Shown: in pieces, positions 18,852 through 28,747 of the stretch
How positions within the stretch are numbered: position 1 is the first letter of the stretch
Layout: every line of letters starts with the position of its first letter
Origin: Flavivirga abyssicola
GTDB taxonomy: Bacteria; Bacteroidota; Bacteroidia; Flavobacteriales; Flavobacteriaceae
DNA length: 64,000 bases
Assembly (NCBI RefSeq): GCF_030540775.2
Contig: NZ_CP141266.1
Coordinates: 979,001-1,043,000, forward strand
Reading direction: 5' to 3'
Notes under the pieces: model-generated
Database searches by the model: none
Told to the model about the DNA's origin: nothing
Seen by the model: the letters and a program-made list of their open reading frames with translations, nothing else
Translations under genes and position numbers: made by a program

Positions 18852-21302
18852 ATGAAGTACATTTTTACCTGTATAGCATTTTTCTTTATTTTTATTATAA
18901 AGGCACAAGAAAGGCAAAATTACAACTACAATAATACGCCGCTTTCCACTATTATTAGAGATTTAGAGGATAGACATAAACTTATTTTTTCCTTTGCAAA
19001 TGATATTATTAAAGAGAAAACGGTTACTATTACAAATAAAGAGGCATTAAGCTTAAATGCCTTATTATTCATCTTAGAAACCGAAACAAATTTAAGTTTT
19101 AAGAAGGTTTCTAACTCACAAATAATTATTACGCAATCAAAAGCATTTATAAGTAATCGTATTTTAGATGAAGTCATCATTTCTAGTTATGTAACTACTG
19201 GTATTGATAGAAATAAAGATGGCTCTATTGATGTTACAACAGAACGTTTAGGTATTTTACCCGGATTGGTAAGTCCTGATATCGCTCAAAGCATCCAGTT
19301 AATTCCTGGTATTTCTACTTTAGACGAGTCCGCAACTGGTATCCAGATTAGAGGCGGTTCTCCAGATCAAAATTTAATTTTATATGATGGTATTAAATTA
19401 TATAATACAGGATATTTCTATGGGATGTTCTCTCTATTCAATCCTTTTGCTACTCAAAAAGCCACTATTTTTAGATCTGGTACGAGTGCTGCTTATGGTG
19501 ATCGTATTTCGGGAATTATTGATATTACCAGTGGAGATCAGATTCCTGAAAAAAATGAAGGTGGATTTGAAATTGATGGCGTATCAGTAAATGGATATGT
19601 AAAAACTCCTATATCTGAAAAATCAGCTTTATATGTTTTTGCTAGACGGTCTTATTCTAATATTTGGGAAACACCAACTTATACAAGCTATGCTGATAAA
19701 ATTTTCACAAACTTCGGAATTGCTAAAGATATTAATGGAAATATATTAGAATTAGAAACCGATGATGACTTTAGTCCTGAAACAAGTAATAATAGGTTTT
19801 CTTTTGCTGACATTAGTGCTAAAGCAATTATAAAACCTAATTCAAAAAATAGTATTTCTATTAGTGGCTTATATACCAGAAATCGTTTAGATTTTGATTT
19901 TGATGGTGATGGAGAATTTGTTGTAGACTCGCTTATAACTAAAAATAAGGGCTTAAGTATTAATTGGAAACATCAAACAAATGATAAACAGCATCAAGAG
20001 ATTACCGCCTATTTTTCTCAATACAATTCCTTTTATCAAAATAATGAACTAAAAGATGAAACAGGCAATGGTAGTTTAGACTTGTCTGAAATTAACATTC
20101 GTAAAAATGATATTTCAGATATAGGTATAAATTTATCTTCAATAACCCAAATTAAGTCGACACATAAACTGACGTTAGGGTATCAACTTTCATATACCGA
20201 TGTAAATGTGATAATAAGTAAGGAAGAGCCTTTTGACAATGACATGGAAAGCTCAATACAGGAAGACTACAACCTTAAAAACGCAGTATTTGGAGAATTT
20301 ACCTTTAACTTAAAAAACAAAGGCTTAATAAATACAGGACTTAGATTAACGCATTACAGCTCTTTAGATAAGTTTCTATTGGAGCCCCGTATAAATTTCG
20401 AATACCCCTTAGGGGATCAATTAAGGTTTAAAACAGCTATTGAAAGACGAAATCAACCCATTTCTCAATTGATAGAATTTAATCATACTGAACTCCGCTT
20501 AGAAAATGAATTATGGCGTCTATCTGATAACGAACAATTTCCTTTGTTAACCAGTAATCAAATTTCTGGTGGATTATTATATCATCATAAACATTTGAAT
20601 ATTGATATTGACACCTATTATAAAAAACTTATTGGTTTAACTACGTTTACCAGTGGCTTTAGTAATCCTTTAGAAAATTTAGAAGAAGGAAAAAGTATCA
20701 TAAAAGGATTAGATCTTTTGTTAAAATACCGATGGAATAATTATAAAATATGGACTGGGTATACGTACAACGATATTACATTTCAATTTCCTAATTTAAA
20801 AGATACGCCTTTTAAGTTCCCAGGTAATAATGATATTACACATGCTTTTAGAATATCTAATACTTTAAAACTTGATACATGGCAATTCTCATTAGGGTGG
20901 CAATATAGAACAGGGAAGCCTTTTACCTTCGTTAATAGTTATGAAATTAAAATAGATGCCGATGGTAAGAATGCTGGCGTAGTTAATTTTGGACCTATTA
21001 ATAATGCTAGACTACCAGATTTTCACAGATTGGATGCTTCTGTATTATATGACTTTAATATTGAATCTGGTAATAAAAAACTAAAAGCACAAGTAGGCGT
21101 ATCTGCCTTAAATATTTATAATAGAATAAAGCCTGTAAATTTAACTTACAGAGCAGAAGTTAAACCTTTAGACGATGGTGGAATTCCCAAACCAGGAACT
21201 TCTGGGGCTACACGCGAAGAGCGTGAGTTAATATTGGAACAGGTTATTCAAAGATTTTCTCTAGGGTTTACTCCAAATATATCATTTAAGCTGTTTTTTT
21301 AA
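18852..21302 (+). CDS. TonB-dependent receptor with N-terminal STN signalling domain
   Basis: 816 residues. After the signal peptide, an STN (secretin/TonB N-terminal) domain covers about 20-95 (NNTPLSTIIRDLEDRHKLIF, then VTITNKEALSLNALLFIL). The plug domain follows (about 110-240, GIQIRGGSPDQNLILYDGI and SAAYGDRISGIID), then the barrel, ending in NISFKLFF with a terminal Phe, good for BAM recognition. With the sigma/anti-sigma pair it forms a signal-transducing import system. Ligand unknown: there are no neighbouring siderophore or glycan enzymes, though 'FecA-like' suggests metal chelates as one option. Confidence 0.93.
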   Translation: MKYIFTCIAFFFIFIIKAQERQNYNYNNTPLSTIIRDLEDRHKLIFSFANDIIKEKTVTITNKEALSLNALLFILETETNLSFKKVSNSQIIITQSKAFISNRILDEVIISSYVTTGIDRNKDGSIDVTTERLGILPGLVSPDIAQSIQLIPGISTLDESATGIQIRGGSPDQNLILYDGIKLYNTGYFYGMFSLFNPFATQKATIFRSGTSAAYGDRISGIIDITSGDQIPEKNEGGFEIDGVSVNGYVKTPISEKSALYVFARRSYSNIWETPTYTSYADKIFTNFGIAKDINGNILELETDDDFSPETSNNRFSFADISAKAIIKPNSKNSISISGLYTRNRLDFDFDGDGEFVVDSLITKNKGLSINWKHQTNDKQHQEITAYFSQYNSFYQNNELKDETGNGSLDLSEINIRKNDISDIGINLSSITQIKSTHKLTLGYQLSYTDVNVIISKEEPFDNDMESSIQEDYNLKNAVFGEFTFNLKNKGLINTGLRLTHYSSLDKFLLEPRINFEYPLGDQLRFKTAIERRNQPISQLIEFNHTELRLENELWRLSDNEQFPLLTSNQISGGLLYHHKHLNIDIDTYYKKLIGLTTFTSGFSNPLENLEEGKSIIKGLDLLLKYRWNNYKIWTGYTYNDITFQFPNLKDTPFKFPGNNDITHAFRISNTLKLDTWQFSLGWQYRTGKPFTFVNSYEIKIDADGKNAGVVNFGPINNARLPDFHRLDASVLYDFNIESGNKKLKAQVGVSALNIYNRIKPVNLTYRAEVKPLDDGGIPKPGTSGATREERELILEQVIQRFSLGFTPNISFKLFF

Positions 21303-21466
21303 CTTATTAAATTTAAGGTTTAAAATAGAAGACTAAATATAAACTATTATCTATGTTTGAATAGAAATGGACTTGCAACAAAAAGTAGGGCAATTTTTCT
21401 AAGACCTAATTGAAGTAAAAATTGATGATTCTAAAAAAACTGTAAGAACCCTTGAATTTACAACAT
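21303..21466. other. Short gap after the TonB receptor gene, no gene recognised
   Basis: This is the first part of the 361-bp stretch between the TonB receptor and the DUF4062 gene. I see only AT-rich sequence with short stop-rich frames and no gene. The rest of that stretch holds the hairpin and tRNA fragment listed separately, then 120 bp without recognisable content. Confidence 0.6.
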
Positions 21467-21499
21467 AAAAAAGAGAACCTATTTCTAAATTCTCTTTTG
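21467..21499. terminator. Hairpin terminator next to the tRNA fragment
   Basis: AAAAGAGAA (21469-21477) pairs perfectly with TTCTCTTTT (21490-21498). Plus-strand reading gives a T-rich 3' arm, so it can end transcripts from the TonB receptor gene, but it is symmetrical enough to work both ways. It abuts the tRNA-Met fragment. Confidence 0.6.
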
Positions 21500-21541
21500 T
21501 AGTAGCGGGAACTGGACTCGAACCAGTGACCTTCGGGTTAT
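21500..21541 (-). repeat. 42-bp copy of the 3' part of tRNA-fMet: probable attachment site
   Basis: Bases 21500-21541 are identical to 42811-42852, the 3' end of the intact tRNA-fMet gene, in the same orientation (T-arm, variable loop, 3' half of the anticodon arm). Identity stops abruptly at 21542, inside what would be the anticodon. A lone tRNA 3' fragment of this kind is what remains at the distal end of an element that integrated into a tRNA gene. The intact gene lies at the other end of the proposed island, in the correct polarity. Confidence 0.85.
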
Positions 21542-21663
21542 AAGTTCTATGCTAATTCCTATTCAAATGCTACAGAAGCTCTATCGTCATTCTTCGATTA
21601 CAACAACTGTGAATTATCAACAAAATTTCATGCATAAAGAGACCGACAATGCTTTAGAGAAAG

Positions 21664-22896
21664 TTATTGGTTTTTAGCATCATATAATACGGCTTTATCT
21701 CTAGCAGTACTACCATTATATCGGCCATAATCAAACCATCTCTTATAAAGTTTTATTTTGTGGTCATGAATTTCTCCGATTCCTGCCTTGTAATGTTCAT
21801 AAAAATTTTTACCAGCAGTTAATTTTTTCTTGCTATCCCATGCACAATCACTAAGAAATAAATCGGTATCATTTATTAATAAGCCATGAAAGTTTGGCAT
21901 ATGGGTATACTGTGTATGCTTAATAAACATATCATTGTCTTTTTTTTCTTTTCTCATTTCTTCAAAAAAATCAATTAAATCATCTCTATCATTATTAAAA
22001 CTTTCTAGTAAATTAGGCCACCTTCTATCCAAAAGCTTCCAAGAGGAACAATTAGGGTCTAAAGTTTGCAATCTCATTTCAATTCTTACATTAGAAATCT
22101 TATTCTTATCTTTTTTATAGTTCTGAATTAGAAAATCACTAACCTTTGGAAAAGATTTATGTAGGCATAATCCCATTGCTCTAATCTTTAATTTTTCATC
22201 TTGTTCACGACATTCTATAACTAGTTTCTCAAGTAATTTCTCTATATCAAACCAAGCATGATCAAAGTTTTTATATATAGATAACGGACTACATCTTTTC
22301 AATTCATCATTGAAATTGACTAGTCCTCTGTAATCATTACTTAACTTCCTATTTTCTTCTAATATAAAATTATATTCGGGCGACTTTTCATCAGCTCTTA
22401 CCCAACCTATTTGTGGGTTTGCTTCAATTTCATCCATAAGGCTATGCATGAATTTAGTTGAAAGATCATATTTTTTGTTCCATATTTCACACATTCTATT
22501 CGCTAAAGCTTTTCTCCTAAAATTCTTTAATTCATTTATATATGTCTTCTCTATGTACCTATTTTCATTTGGCAGTTTCTTTATTGCTTTTTCACTTCTA
22601 ACAAATGATAATATTGGTTTTCCAATCTCTTCAGCATAATCAAATTCTCTTTCTGTATAGCTTGTTCCATTTTCATCTACTGATCCATATTTATCAGAAA
22701 TAATAAGGGCATAATAGTCACATCTATTAATCTGCTTTTTTATCACTTCCCATTGACTGTTATCAGATGCTCTAAATAACTCCATCCCTACTGGAATATG
22801 TTTCATATTTATGATTGCTTTTAAAATAGCTGCTCTTTCTTTTTTCAAATCTTTGTAAGTTGAACTAACAAAGATTGAATAGCGTCTCGTCCCCAT
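21664..22896 (-). CDS. DUF4062-domain protein, possible defence-type sensor
   Basis: 410 residues, no signal peptide or membrane helix. The N-terminal ~100 residues are a clear DUF4062 domain (RRYSIFVSSTYKDLKKER, then MELFRASDNSQWEVIKKQI, DYYALIISDKYGS, SYTEREFDYAEE), a fold related to TIR/SEFIR-type Rossmann modules. The remaining ~300 residues are charged and helical and I do not recognise them. DUF4062 often heads NTPase defence-like proteins; here no NTPase follows. It is the first gene inside the island, alone and convergent toward the tRNA fragment. A phage-defence role is possible but only by association. Confidence 0.8.
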   Translation of the reverse strand: MGTRRYSIFVSSTYKDLKKERAAILKAIINMKHIPVGMELFRASDNSQWEVIKKQINRCDYYALIISDKYGSVDENGTSYTEREFDYAEEIGKPILSFVRSEKAIKKLPNENRYIEKTYINELKNFRRKALANRMCEIWNKKYDLSTKFMHSLMDEIEANPQIGWVRADEKSPEYNFILEENRKLSNDYRGLVNFNDELKRCSPLSIYKNFDHAWFDIEKLLEKLVIECREQDEKLKIRAMGLCLHKSFPKVSDFLIQNYKKDKNKISNVRIEMRLQTLDPNCSSWKLLDRRWPNLLESFNNDRDDLIDFFEEMRKEKKDNDMFIKHTQYTHMPNFHGLLINDTDLFLSDCAWDSKKKLTAGKNFYEHYKAGIGEIHDHKIKLYKRWFDYGRYNGSTARDKAVLYDAKNQ

Positions 22897-23084
22897 AATA
22901 AGTTAAATTAAAATTCCTACATTAATTTAAAGAATATTTGACACTACACGAAAACCAATTAAAACATTTATCATTTCGTCAAAATAAGTCACAAAAAATA
23001 ATGTAATCATGAATTTTATATACTTTTTTTTGAGAATTTAAAATATGAGCAACTAATCTTTAAAAATTCTGCCATGTTCCTTGC

Positions 23085-23476
23085 ATGACAAAAATAGATC
23101 TCTTTAAAAATCTCGGAAACTGAACTCACCTATAAGCGAAAAATCAGGACCGATGACCTCCCTAAAATATCATTTTCAAAAGACGCATATAAGCTATTCC
23201 GTGATAATTGGGATGATTTGACGATTAACTTAATGGAGGCGTTTCTGGAACAGTCGTTGATCCAAAACTTGTTTTTCATCAGCTCTAAAGACACGTGCCT
23301 GTTCAATGATTTTAGGGAATAATCACCTATCAGAAAATACAAAACCAAGTTTCGCCGATAAAAGTTTAACCACAAAATTGGTCAAGGGTGGTCGATATTT
23401 AAATCTTTCTGTTCTTGATCATATTATTGTCACGGATGATGAGTATACTTCCTTTGCGGGTATGGCTTTAATCTGA
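23085..23476 (+). pseudogene. Remnant of a radC-like JAB/MPN-domain gene
   Basis: Reading by hand across frames, 23085 starts MTKIDLFKN, a frameshift follows, then ETELTYKRKIRTDDLPKISFSKDAYKLFRDNWDD continues as in Bacteroidota mobile-element RadC-like proteins. After a stop and an apparent internal deletion, a third segment reads NNHLSENTKPSFADKS ... VLDHIIVTDDEYTSFAGMALI. That matches the family C-terminus, where intact proteins have HNHPSGN; the first His and the Pro are lost. Frameshift, deletion and missing metal ligand together show it is dead. Such genes are markers of integrative elements. Confidence 0.75.
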
Positions 23477-23573
23477 TTTTTATTACTGCTTAAATAAAAA
23501 AATTCAAAAATATTTGGCGGAGTTTTTGGAATCTCTGCTTTTAAAAGCCTAAAAACACAGAAGTACTTTCACC

Positions 23574-23938
23574 ATGAATTTAAAATTTGACTACCCAAAT
23601 AAATCAAGAAACGATTTTTTAAAAGACGTTGTAACATTACTTATCAAGTGCAGAAATGAACTTGGCATAACTCAAGACGAGTTAAACCACACTCTAGGCG
23701 TATCAGACCGATTAGTTAGTAAATGGGAGTTGGAATTAGAACTCCTTCATCATTTCATCTCTATTGTTGGGCAGATGCTTTAGAAAGTAAGTTGGTCATT
23801 ATTCCAAAAAAAGCCGAAACAAAGCAGTTAATTAAACAGCTACAAAAAAGTCCTGCCAATGACAATTCTAAGACGTGTATAATAGCCGTTAATGATAACA
23901 AGCCAGAAGTTTTGACAAACAACGATTTAATAGATTAA
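23574..23938 (+). pseudogene. Frameshifted XRE-type helix-turn-helix regulator
   Basis: The first frame (from 23574) encodes an XRE HTH: LIKCRNELGITQDELNHTLG then VSDRLVSKWE. It then goes off-frame, while the +2 frame continues in the expected way with GIRTPSSFHLYCWADALESKLVIIPKK and runs to a stop at 23938. Loss of one base near 23733 would explain the switch. The intact reading would be about 121 residues, a plausible small mobile-element regulator. A sequencing error at this site is an alternative to a real mutation. Confidence 0.65.
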
Positions 23939-24241
23939 ATGCTCTTTATGCTAACAAATCGTTAAAAAACAACTTTGAAAACATATTAAGTGCTTGAAAT
24001 AGAAAGTTTTAAGAAATAAAACTTGTGAATTGCGGTTTTTCCACACCTTGAGCAGTAAATATATTACTATCTTTAAATGTCGTTTTCCCTAAATTACTAC
24101 TACTATTATAGAATACAACAAAATCTATTAAAGAGTTTTTGAAATTCTATAAAAAGATATTTTCATATCAAATTCTTTTCGAGAAATAGTTAATAGCAAA
24201 ATTGATTGAAATCATTTTAAACAAACTATTAACGCATAATT
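23939..24241. other. 303-bp gap upstream of the M4 protease, no gene recognised
   Basis: AT-rich with short stop-broken frames. I see no RNA gene, repeat or clear promoter box. It must contain the promoter of the protease gene that starts at 24242. Confidence 0.5.
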
Positions 24242-26761
24242 ATGAAAACAAAAATCACTTTCTTATTGTCGCTTTTTAGCCTTTTCTCATTGTTTGGCCA
24301 AGTAAAGCAAAATGAAGTTTCACAAAGAGATAATCTTGGAACACCAAAATTCATAAAGTTCAAAGAAACCAAGGTTTCAGATGATTTAACTTCAATTAAG
24401 GCCTTTTTGAAAAAGCAATTTGATTCCCTGTCAAATAATGAATTTAAAAGAAAAAAAGCACCCGAAACCAAAATTGGATTTAAGTCAGAAAAACTACAGC
24501 AATTTTACAAAGGGATCAGAGTAGAGCATTCTGTTTTAAATGTAGTATCTAAGGATGGTAATTTAAAAAGTGTCAATGGCAAATACTTGCCTATTAAAAA
24601 CCTAAAAACAAAACCAGGTCTTAAAGTAGAAAAAGCTTTGGAATATGCTTTAAGTCAAATTAATGCGGAAGAATATGCATGGCAAAACGCACAAAAAGAG
24701 GCACTAATAAAAAGATTGGGAAAATCCGAGTCAGCTACTTATTATCCTCAAGGGGAACTTGTTATAATCGAAAAAAATAAATATTCCGAAAACTCGGAAC
24801 CAGTTCTTGCATACAAGTTTGACATTTATGCAACAAATCCAATAAGTAGAAAAATTTATTACGTGGATGCAAATTCAGGTGATGTTATTTTTTCAGATGC
24901 AATAATAAAGCATGTCCAAGGTTTGGCAGCGACAAGATATAGTGGACAACGAACCATTGAAACGGAACAAACAGGTAGCCAATTTAGATTAAGGGACGTT
25001 TCGAGAGGAAATAGTATAACAACCTATAACAATTTTAATCAAGGTAGTCATACAAATACTCATTATATAGATAATGATAATACTTGGTCCGCTGCTGAAT
25101 ATAATAATCCAAATGGAGATAATGCGAGTTTAGATGCCCATTGGGGTGCAATGATGACTTATGATTATTTTTCCCAAACTCATAATAGAAATAGCATTGA
25201 TAACAATGGTTACGAGCTAATAAATTATGTAAATGCAGATTTAACAGGGTGGGGGTTTCCAAACAGTGATAATGCCTTTTGGGATGGAAGTGTAATGACT
25301 TATGGTATGGGGACAATACTTGGGCCTCTTGTTTCTCTAGATATCATAGCACATGAAATTGGGCATGGACTAGATGAAAATACATCAGATTTAGTCTATC
25401 AAAGAGAATCAGGGGCAATTGATGAAGGACTTAGTGATATTTGGGGCGCAATGGTAGAGTTCTTTGCTGCTCCAGAAAAAGATACATACCTTTTGGCAGA
25501 AGACATAGGAATAACAATAAGGTCAATGTCTGATCCTAAATTCAGAAATGACCCAGACACTTATGGTGGAGATTTTTGGATAAACCCTAATTGCGGTACA
25601 CCAAATGGAGGAAATGATTTCTGTGGAGTTCATACCAATAGTGGTATTTTAAATCACTGGTTCTATTTATTAGCCGAAGGAAGTTCTGCAACAGATGAAA
25701 TTAATGATAATGGTGATACGTTTTCTATAACAGGTATTGGTAAATTGGATGCATCACGGATTATTTATCGTGCACAAACTGTCTATTTTACTCCGAATAC
25801 TAATTATAATGATGCTAGAGATTATACAATTCAAGCAGCAGAGGATTTGTTTGGAAGTAATTCTATCGAATCAATAACAACATGTCAGGCTTGGTTTGCT
25901 GTTGGGGTTGGAAATAGTAACTGTGCGCCAAATGTTAGATTGAACGGAGACGCAACAGTATGTTTTTCTGGTTCAGAAACTTATAATTTGACAGGTTTAC
26001 CAACTAATGCGGCAGTGAGCTGGTCTGTGTCATCTAGACTACAGATTCTTTCCAGTAATAATAATTCTATTACCGTTAAAGCAAGTAGTAGTTCAACTAG
26101 TGGCAGTGCTACAATTACTGCTACTTATCTAGGGACTAGTGATGTTGTTAAAAGTGTTTGGGTTGGAAATGGCAGTGTAGATTACATAGAGTTTAATAAC
26201 GGTGCTGGTGGAACAGGATACTGGTGTACTAGTCATAATAATAATACGTACAAAATATATCCGAAATTAAGTGGAGACACTCATGAGTTTAGACTTAGAA
26301 AATACCCTAATTTAAATATCGTTTATACTTCACCCACTATTTATTCAGGTAATACAGGAACAATATATTACACTCCTTCTCCTGGTTGGTATGAACTTGA
26401 AGTTAGGAGAACAAATGATTGCGGAACGTCTAGCTGGTTTGGCTATGAAGTTGAATTTGTGAATTGCTCTACAGGCGGAGGCGGAGGTGAAGGTGGAGAA
26501 TTCTTTATTTCACCCAACCCGAGTTCATATATATTGAAAATACAAAAAAAGCAAAAAAATAAATCATTGAATAGCCAATCTAAAAGTAATAAAGGAGATT
26601 TTTCGTTTAAGTTTTATAATTTTAACGGAGTGTTATTGAAGGGTGGTGTGTTAAATGACGGTTACGAGTTAGATGTATCTAAATATCCAAAAGGAAGATA
26701 TATATTAAAAATTAATGGAAACAAAAAAAGTACCGAAACCCATCATATTATCATTGAATAG
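24242..26761 (+). CDS. Secreted M4 (thermolysin-type) metalloprotease with T9SS sorting domain
   Basis: 839 residues. Signal peptide, then FTP and PepSY-like propeptide (about 30-220), then the M4 catalytic domain (about 225-560). The zinc site is visible: HEIGH near residue 371 and the third ligand Glu in GAIDEGLSDIWG about 25 residues later. The late catalytic His region is GVHTNSGILNHWFYLL. An Ig-like segment and a beta-rich segment follow (about 570-745), then a Gly-rich linker and a C-terminal T9SS type A sorting domain (FFISPNPSSY... YPKGRYILKI). It should be secreted by the type IX system and activated by propeptide removal. It lies alone on the plus strand inside the island. Confidence 0.93.
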   Translation: MKTKITFLLSLFSLFSLFGQVKQNEVSQRDNLGTPKFIKFKETKVSDDLTSIKAFLKKQFDSLSNNEFKRKKAPETKIGFKSEKLQQFYKGIRVEHSVLNVVSKDGNLKSVNGKYLPIKNLKTKPGLKVEKALEYALSQINAEEYAWQNAQKEALIKRLGKSESATYYPQGELVIIEKNKYSENSEPVLAYKFDIYATNPISRKIYYVDANSGDVIFSDAIIKHVQGLAATRYSGQRTIETEQTGSQFRLRDVSRGNSITTYNNFNQGSHTNTHYIDNDNTWSAAEYNNPNGDNASLDAHWGAMMTYDYFSQTHNRNSIDNNGYELINYVNADLTGWGFPNSDNAFWDGSVMTYGMGTILGPLVSLDIIAHEIGHGLDENTSDLVYQRESGAIDEGLSDIWGAMVEFFAAPEKDTYLLAEDIGITIRSMSDPKFRNDPDTYGGDFWINPNCGTPNGGNDFCGVHTNSGILNHWFYLLAEGSSATDEINDNGDTFSITGIGKLDASRIIYRAQTVYFTPNTNYNDARDYTIQAAEDLFGSNSIESITTCQAWFAVGVGNSNCAPNVRLNGDATVCFSGSETYNLTGLPTNAAVSWSVSSRLQILSSNNNSITVKASSSSTSGSATITATYLGTSDVVKSVWVGNGSVDYIEFNNGAGGTGYWCTSHNNNTYKIYPKLSGDTHEFRLRKYPNLNIVYTSPTIYSGNTGTIYYTPSPGWYELEVRRTNDCGTSSWFGYEVEFVNCSTGGGGGEGGEFFISPNPSSYILKIQKKQKNKSLNSQSKSNKGDFSFKFYNFNGVLLKGGVLNDGYELDVSKYPKGRYILKINGNKKSTETHHIIIE

Positions 26762-26809
26762 AAATTTGATTGGCAATAATTATATTCAATTTTTATAAAA
26801 TATGTTAAT

Positions 26810-27151
26810 TTGAAAAATCATAGTAGAAAATTAGTAGTAGTAATCCTTTTCTGTATAATTTCTTGCAAGGATGATGATGCTATAAATTATCCCGATTGCT
26901 TAAAGCCAATAATAAATGTAATATTAGAGAGGAGAGTACAGAGTCCTAAAGCCAATATTGAAAAATATATTTATATGGAAGAAGAAGTTTTTCTTGTAAA
27001 TGGACAAAATTTTCCTGATGGTCAATCACATTTAATTACTTTGGAATGCAACGACATTTGTGTTTTTGGAGGTATTGATGGTCCTGATAATGATTGTCCT
27101 GATTGGCAGAATGCAGAATTCGTTAGGACAGTATGGACCGATCCTAGGTAG
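26810..27151 (+). CDS. Small lipoprotein (DUF6970-like)
   Basis: 113 residues with an unusual TTG start at 26810; the only nearby ATG (26802) runs into a stop after three codons. The N-terminus is a lipoprotein signal (VVVILFCIISCKDDD). The body ends with CNDICVFGGIDGPDNDCPDW and a short tail, a pattern I associate with DUF6970-type proteins. It begins 48 bp after the M4 protease stop and is followed by a strong terminator at 27189, so the two genes probably form one transcript. A role as inhibitor or chaperone of the protease is possible but not shown. Confidence 0.6.
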   Translation: MKNHSRKLVVVILFCIISCKDDDAINYPDCLKPIINVILERRVQSPKANIEKYIYMEEEVFLVNGQNFPDGQSHLITLECNDICVFGGIDGPDNDCPDWQNAEFVRTVWTDPR

Positions 27152-27498
27152 GAAAGAATTAGAAGATAAATTTGTTGTACATAGAAATAAAAAAGGCTTT
27201 ACATTTCTGTAAAGCCTTTTTTTTACTAGTAGACCGTACAGAAAAAATGTCGAACCTATTAATTACTGAATTGGATAAATTTGAATCTATTTAGAATAAC
27301 TGATTCGCTTACAGATAAAGGAGATTAAATTATTACCGAACCTCTTATTGTTTTTTTTAAGACTAAAGAAGTTTAGTGTAATTATTCAATTGTAGTTTTA
27401 AGGCCTGTTTTTCGCTTTTTAAATAGATTGTTAGTTTTTATTTACTAAATTAGTTTCTTAATCATACACAAACATGTAATCTGCAAGCTAAAAAAATT
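27152..27498. other. 347-bp gap holding the terminator, otherwise no gene
   Basis: The only recognisable item is the terminator at 27189-27222. After it the sequence is AT-rich with no ORF of note; the promoter of the TlpA-like gene at 27499 must lie here. Confidence 0.5.
27189..27222 (+). terminator. Strong rho-independent terminator
   Basis: A perfect 15-bp stem (27189-27203 with 27208-27222; core AAAGGCTTTACA against TGTAAAGCCTTT) with a 4-base loop, followed by more T's. It lies 38 bp after the small lipoprotein gene and closes the protease-lipoprotein transcript. Confidence 0.88.
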
Positions 27499-28611
27499 AT
27501 GCTAAAAACAACAAACATTTTAGGAATTTTAATTTTGGTTCTAATTTTTGGATGTTCTAAGAAACAGAATAAAGAATTAAGTGGCAAGTACATCCTAAAG
27601 GGAAGTGTAGAAGGTATTGAAAACCAAACTTGGATTTATTTATCGCTTGAAGGCAAAGCAATTGACTCTACCCAAATATCTGAAAACAAATTTGAATTAG
27701 AAGGAAAGATAAGCCAACCGACCGAATTTGGTTTGTTTACTAAGAATACGCAAAATTATTCGAGAATTTGGTTGGAATCAGGTAATATATATTTTAAGGC
27801 GAAAAACAAAGCGTTTCGTGAAGCCAAAATTTCTGGCTCAAAAACTCAAAAAGAAAAAGACATCTTAAGTTCTTCAACTAAAGATTATAGAAATCGCAGA
27901 GATAGTTTAACGGCAATTTTAAGAAACCCCAAGCCAAATGACAGTCTAAAAAGCATAAGAGAAGATTTAAATATTATCTATAACAATCATTTAAAAATAG
28001 AACAAGAATTCGTTAAAAACAATCCCAAATCATATGTTAGTGCTTGGATTTTGGACTCATATTCAACAACACTAGGAAAAGGAAGAACAGAAGAACTATA
28101 TAATACTTTGAGCGATAGCATAAAAAAATCCACATATGGAAAAAATATCAGTCGTTTTTTGGATTTAAATAAAAATCCAAAAATTGGCGACAAATACGTG
28201 ACCTTTTCAATGACCAATGAAAAAGGTGAATTAATTAATCTTTCTGATTTTGATGGCAAACTCTTATTGTTGGATTTTTGGGCTTCTTGGTGTGGTCCTT
28301 GTATCGAAGAGTATTCTTCACTGAAGAAAGCATATTCTAAATTTAAAAATGATGGCTTTGAAATAGTTAGTGTTTCAGAAGACCAAACTAAAGAAAGATG
28401 GGTAAACGCTATTAAGAAAAATGAACTAAATTGGATAAACTTATGGCAAGAAGATGGGAGAAGAGCTGCTCCATATTTAATTTATGGAATTAGCGGAATA
28501 CCAGATAACTTTCTGATTGACCAAAGTGGAAAAATAATCGCTCGAAATTTAAGGGGAGATGACTTAATTTCGGCAATTGAAGAAAACTTGACAAATAAAG
28601 CCCGCAGGTAA
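27499..28611 (+). CDS. TlpA-like thioredoxin lipoprotein with N-terminal DUF4369
   Basis: 370 residues. Lipoprotein signal (LVLIFGCSKK), a DUF4369-type beta-sandwich (about 25-115, ILKGSVEGIENQTWIYLSL), a helical linker (about 115-220), and a C-terminal AhpC/TSA/TlpA thioredoxin domain (about 230-365). The redox motif is LLLLDFWASWCGPCIEEYSS, CxxC near residues 264-267, with the cis-Pro in GISGIPDNFLID. Such proteins act in the periplasm as reductants, for example in cytochrome c maturation or stress. It faces the TolC-like gene tail to tail with a 136-bp gap, and may belong to the island's Cys-peptide theme. Confidence 0.88.
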   Translation: MLKTTNILGILILVLIFGCSKKQNKELSGKYILKGSVEGIENQTWIYLSLEGKAIDSTQISENKFELEGKISQPTEFGLFTKNTQNYSRIWLESGNIYFKAKNKAFREAKISGSKTQKEKDILSSSTKDYRNRRDSLTAILRNPKPNDSLKSIREDLNIIYNNHLKIEQEFVKNNPKSYVSAWILDSYSTTLGKGRTEELYNTLSDSIKKSTYGKNISRFLDLNKNPKIGDKYVTFSMTNEKGELINLSDFDGKLLLLDFWASWCGPCIEEYSSLKKAYSKFKNDGFEIVSVSEDQTKERWVNAIKKNELNWINLWQEDGRRAAPYLIYGISGIPDNFLIDQSGKIIARNLRGDDLISAIEENLTNKARR

Positions 28612-28747
28612 TAACATCTATAATTAATTGCAGCAGAATTTCTCAATGTAATACTTGAAAAGTTAAAATATAGTTTTTCCATGATTGTCCATTAAAAAAA
28701 CCGAAATGCCTTTCAAATATTTTAGTAGATTGATATTAAAATAAACT

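Noticed and set aside
28596-28640. Integron-like attachment site at the end of the TlpA-like gene (GCCCGCAGGTAATAACATCT)
   Set aside because: The bases resemble tails seen at the ends of some flavobacterial accessory genes, but no integrase or second site was seen, so there is no support.
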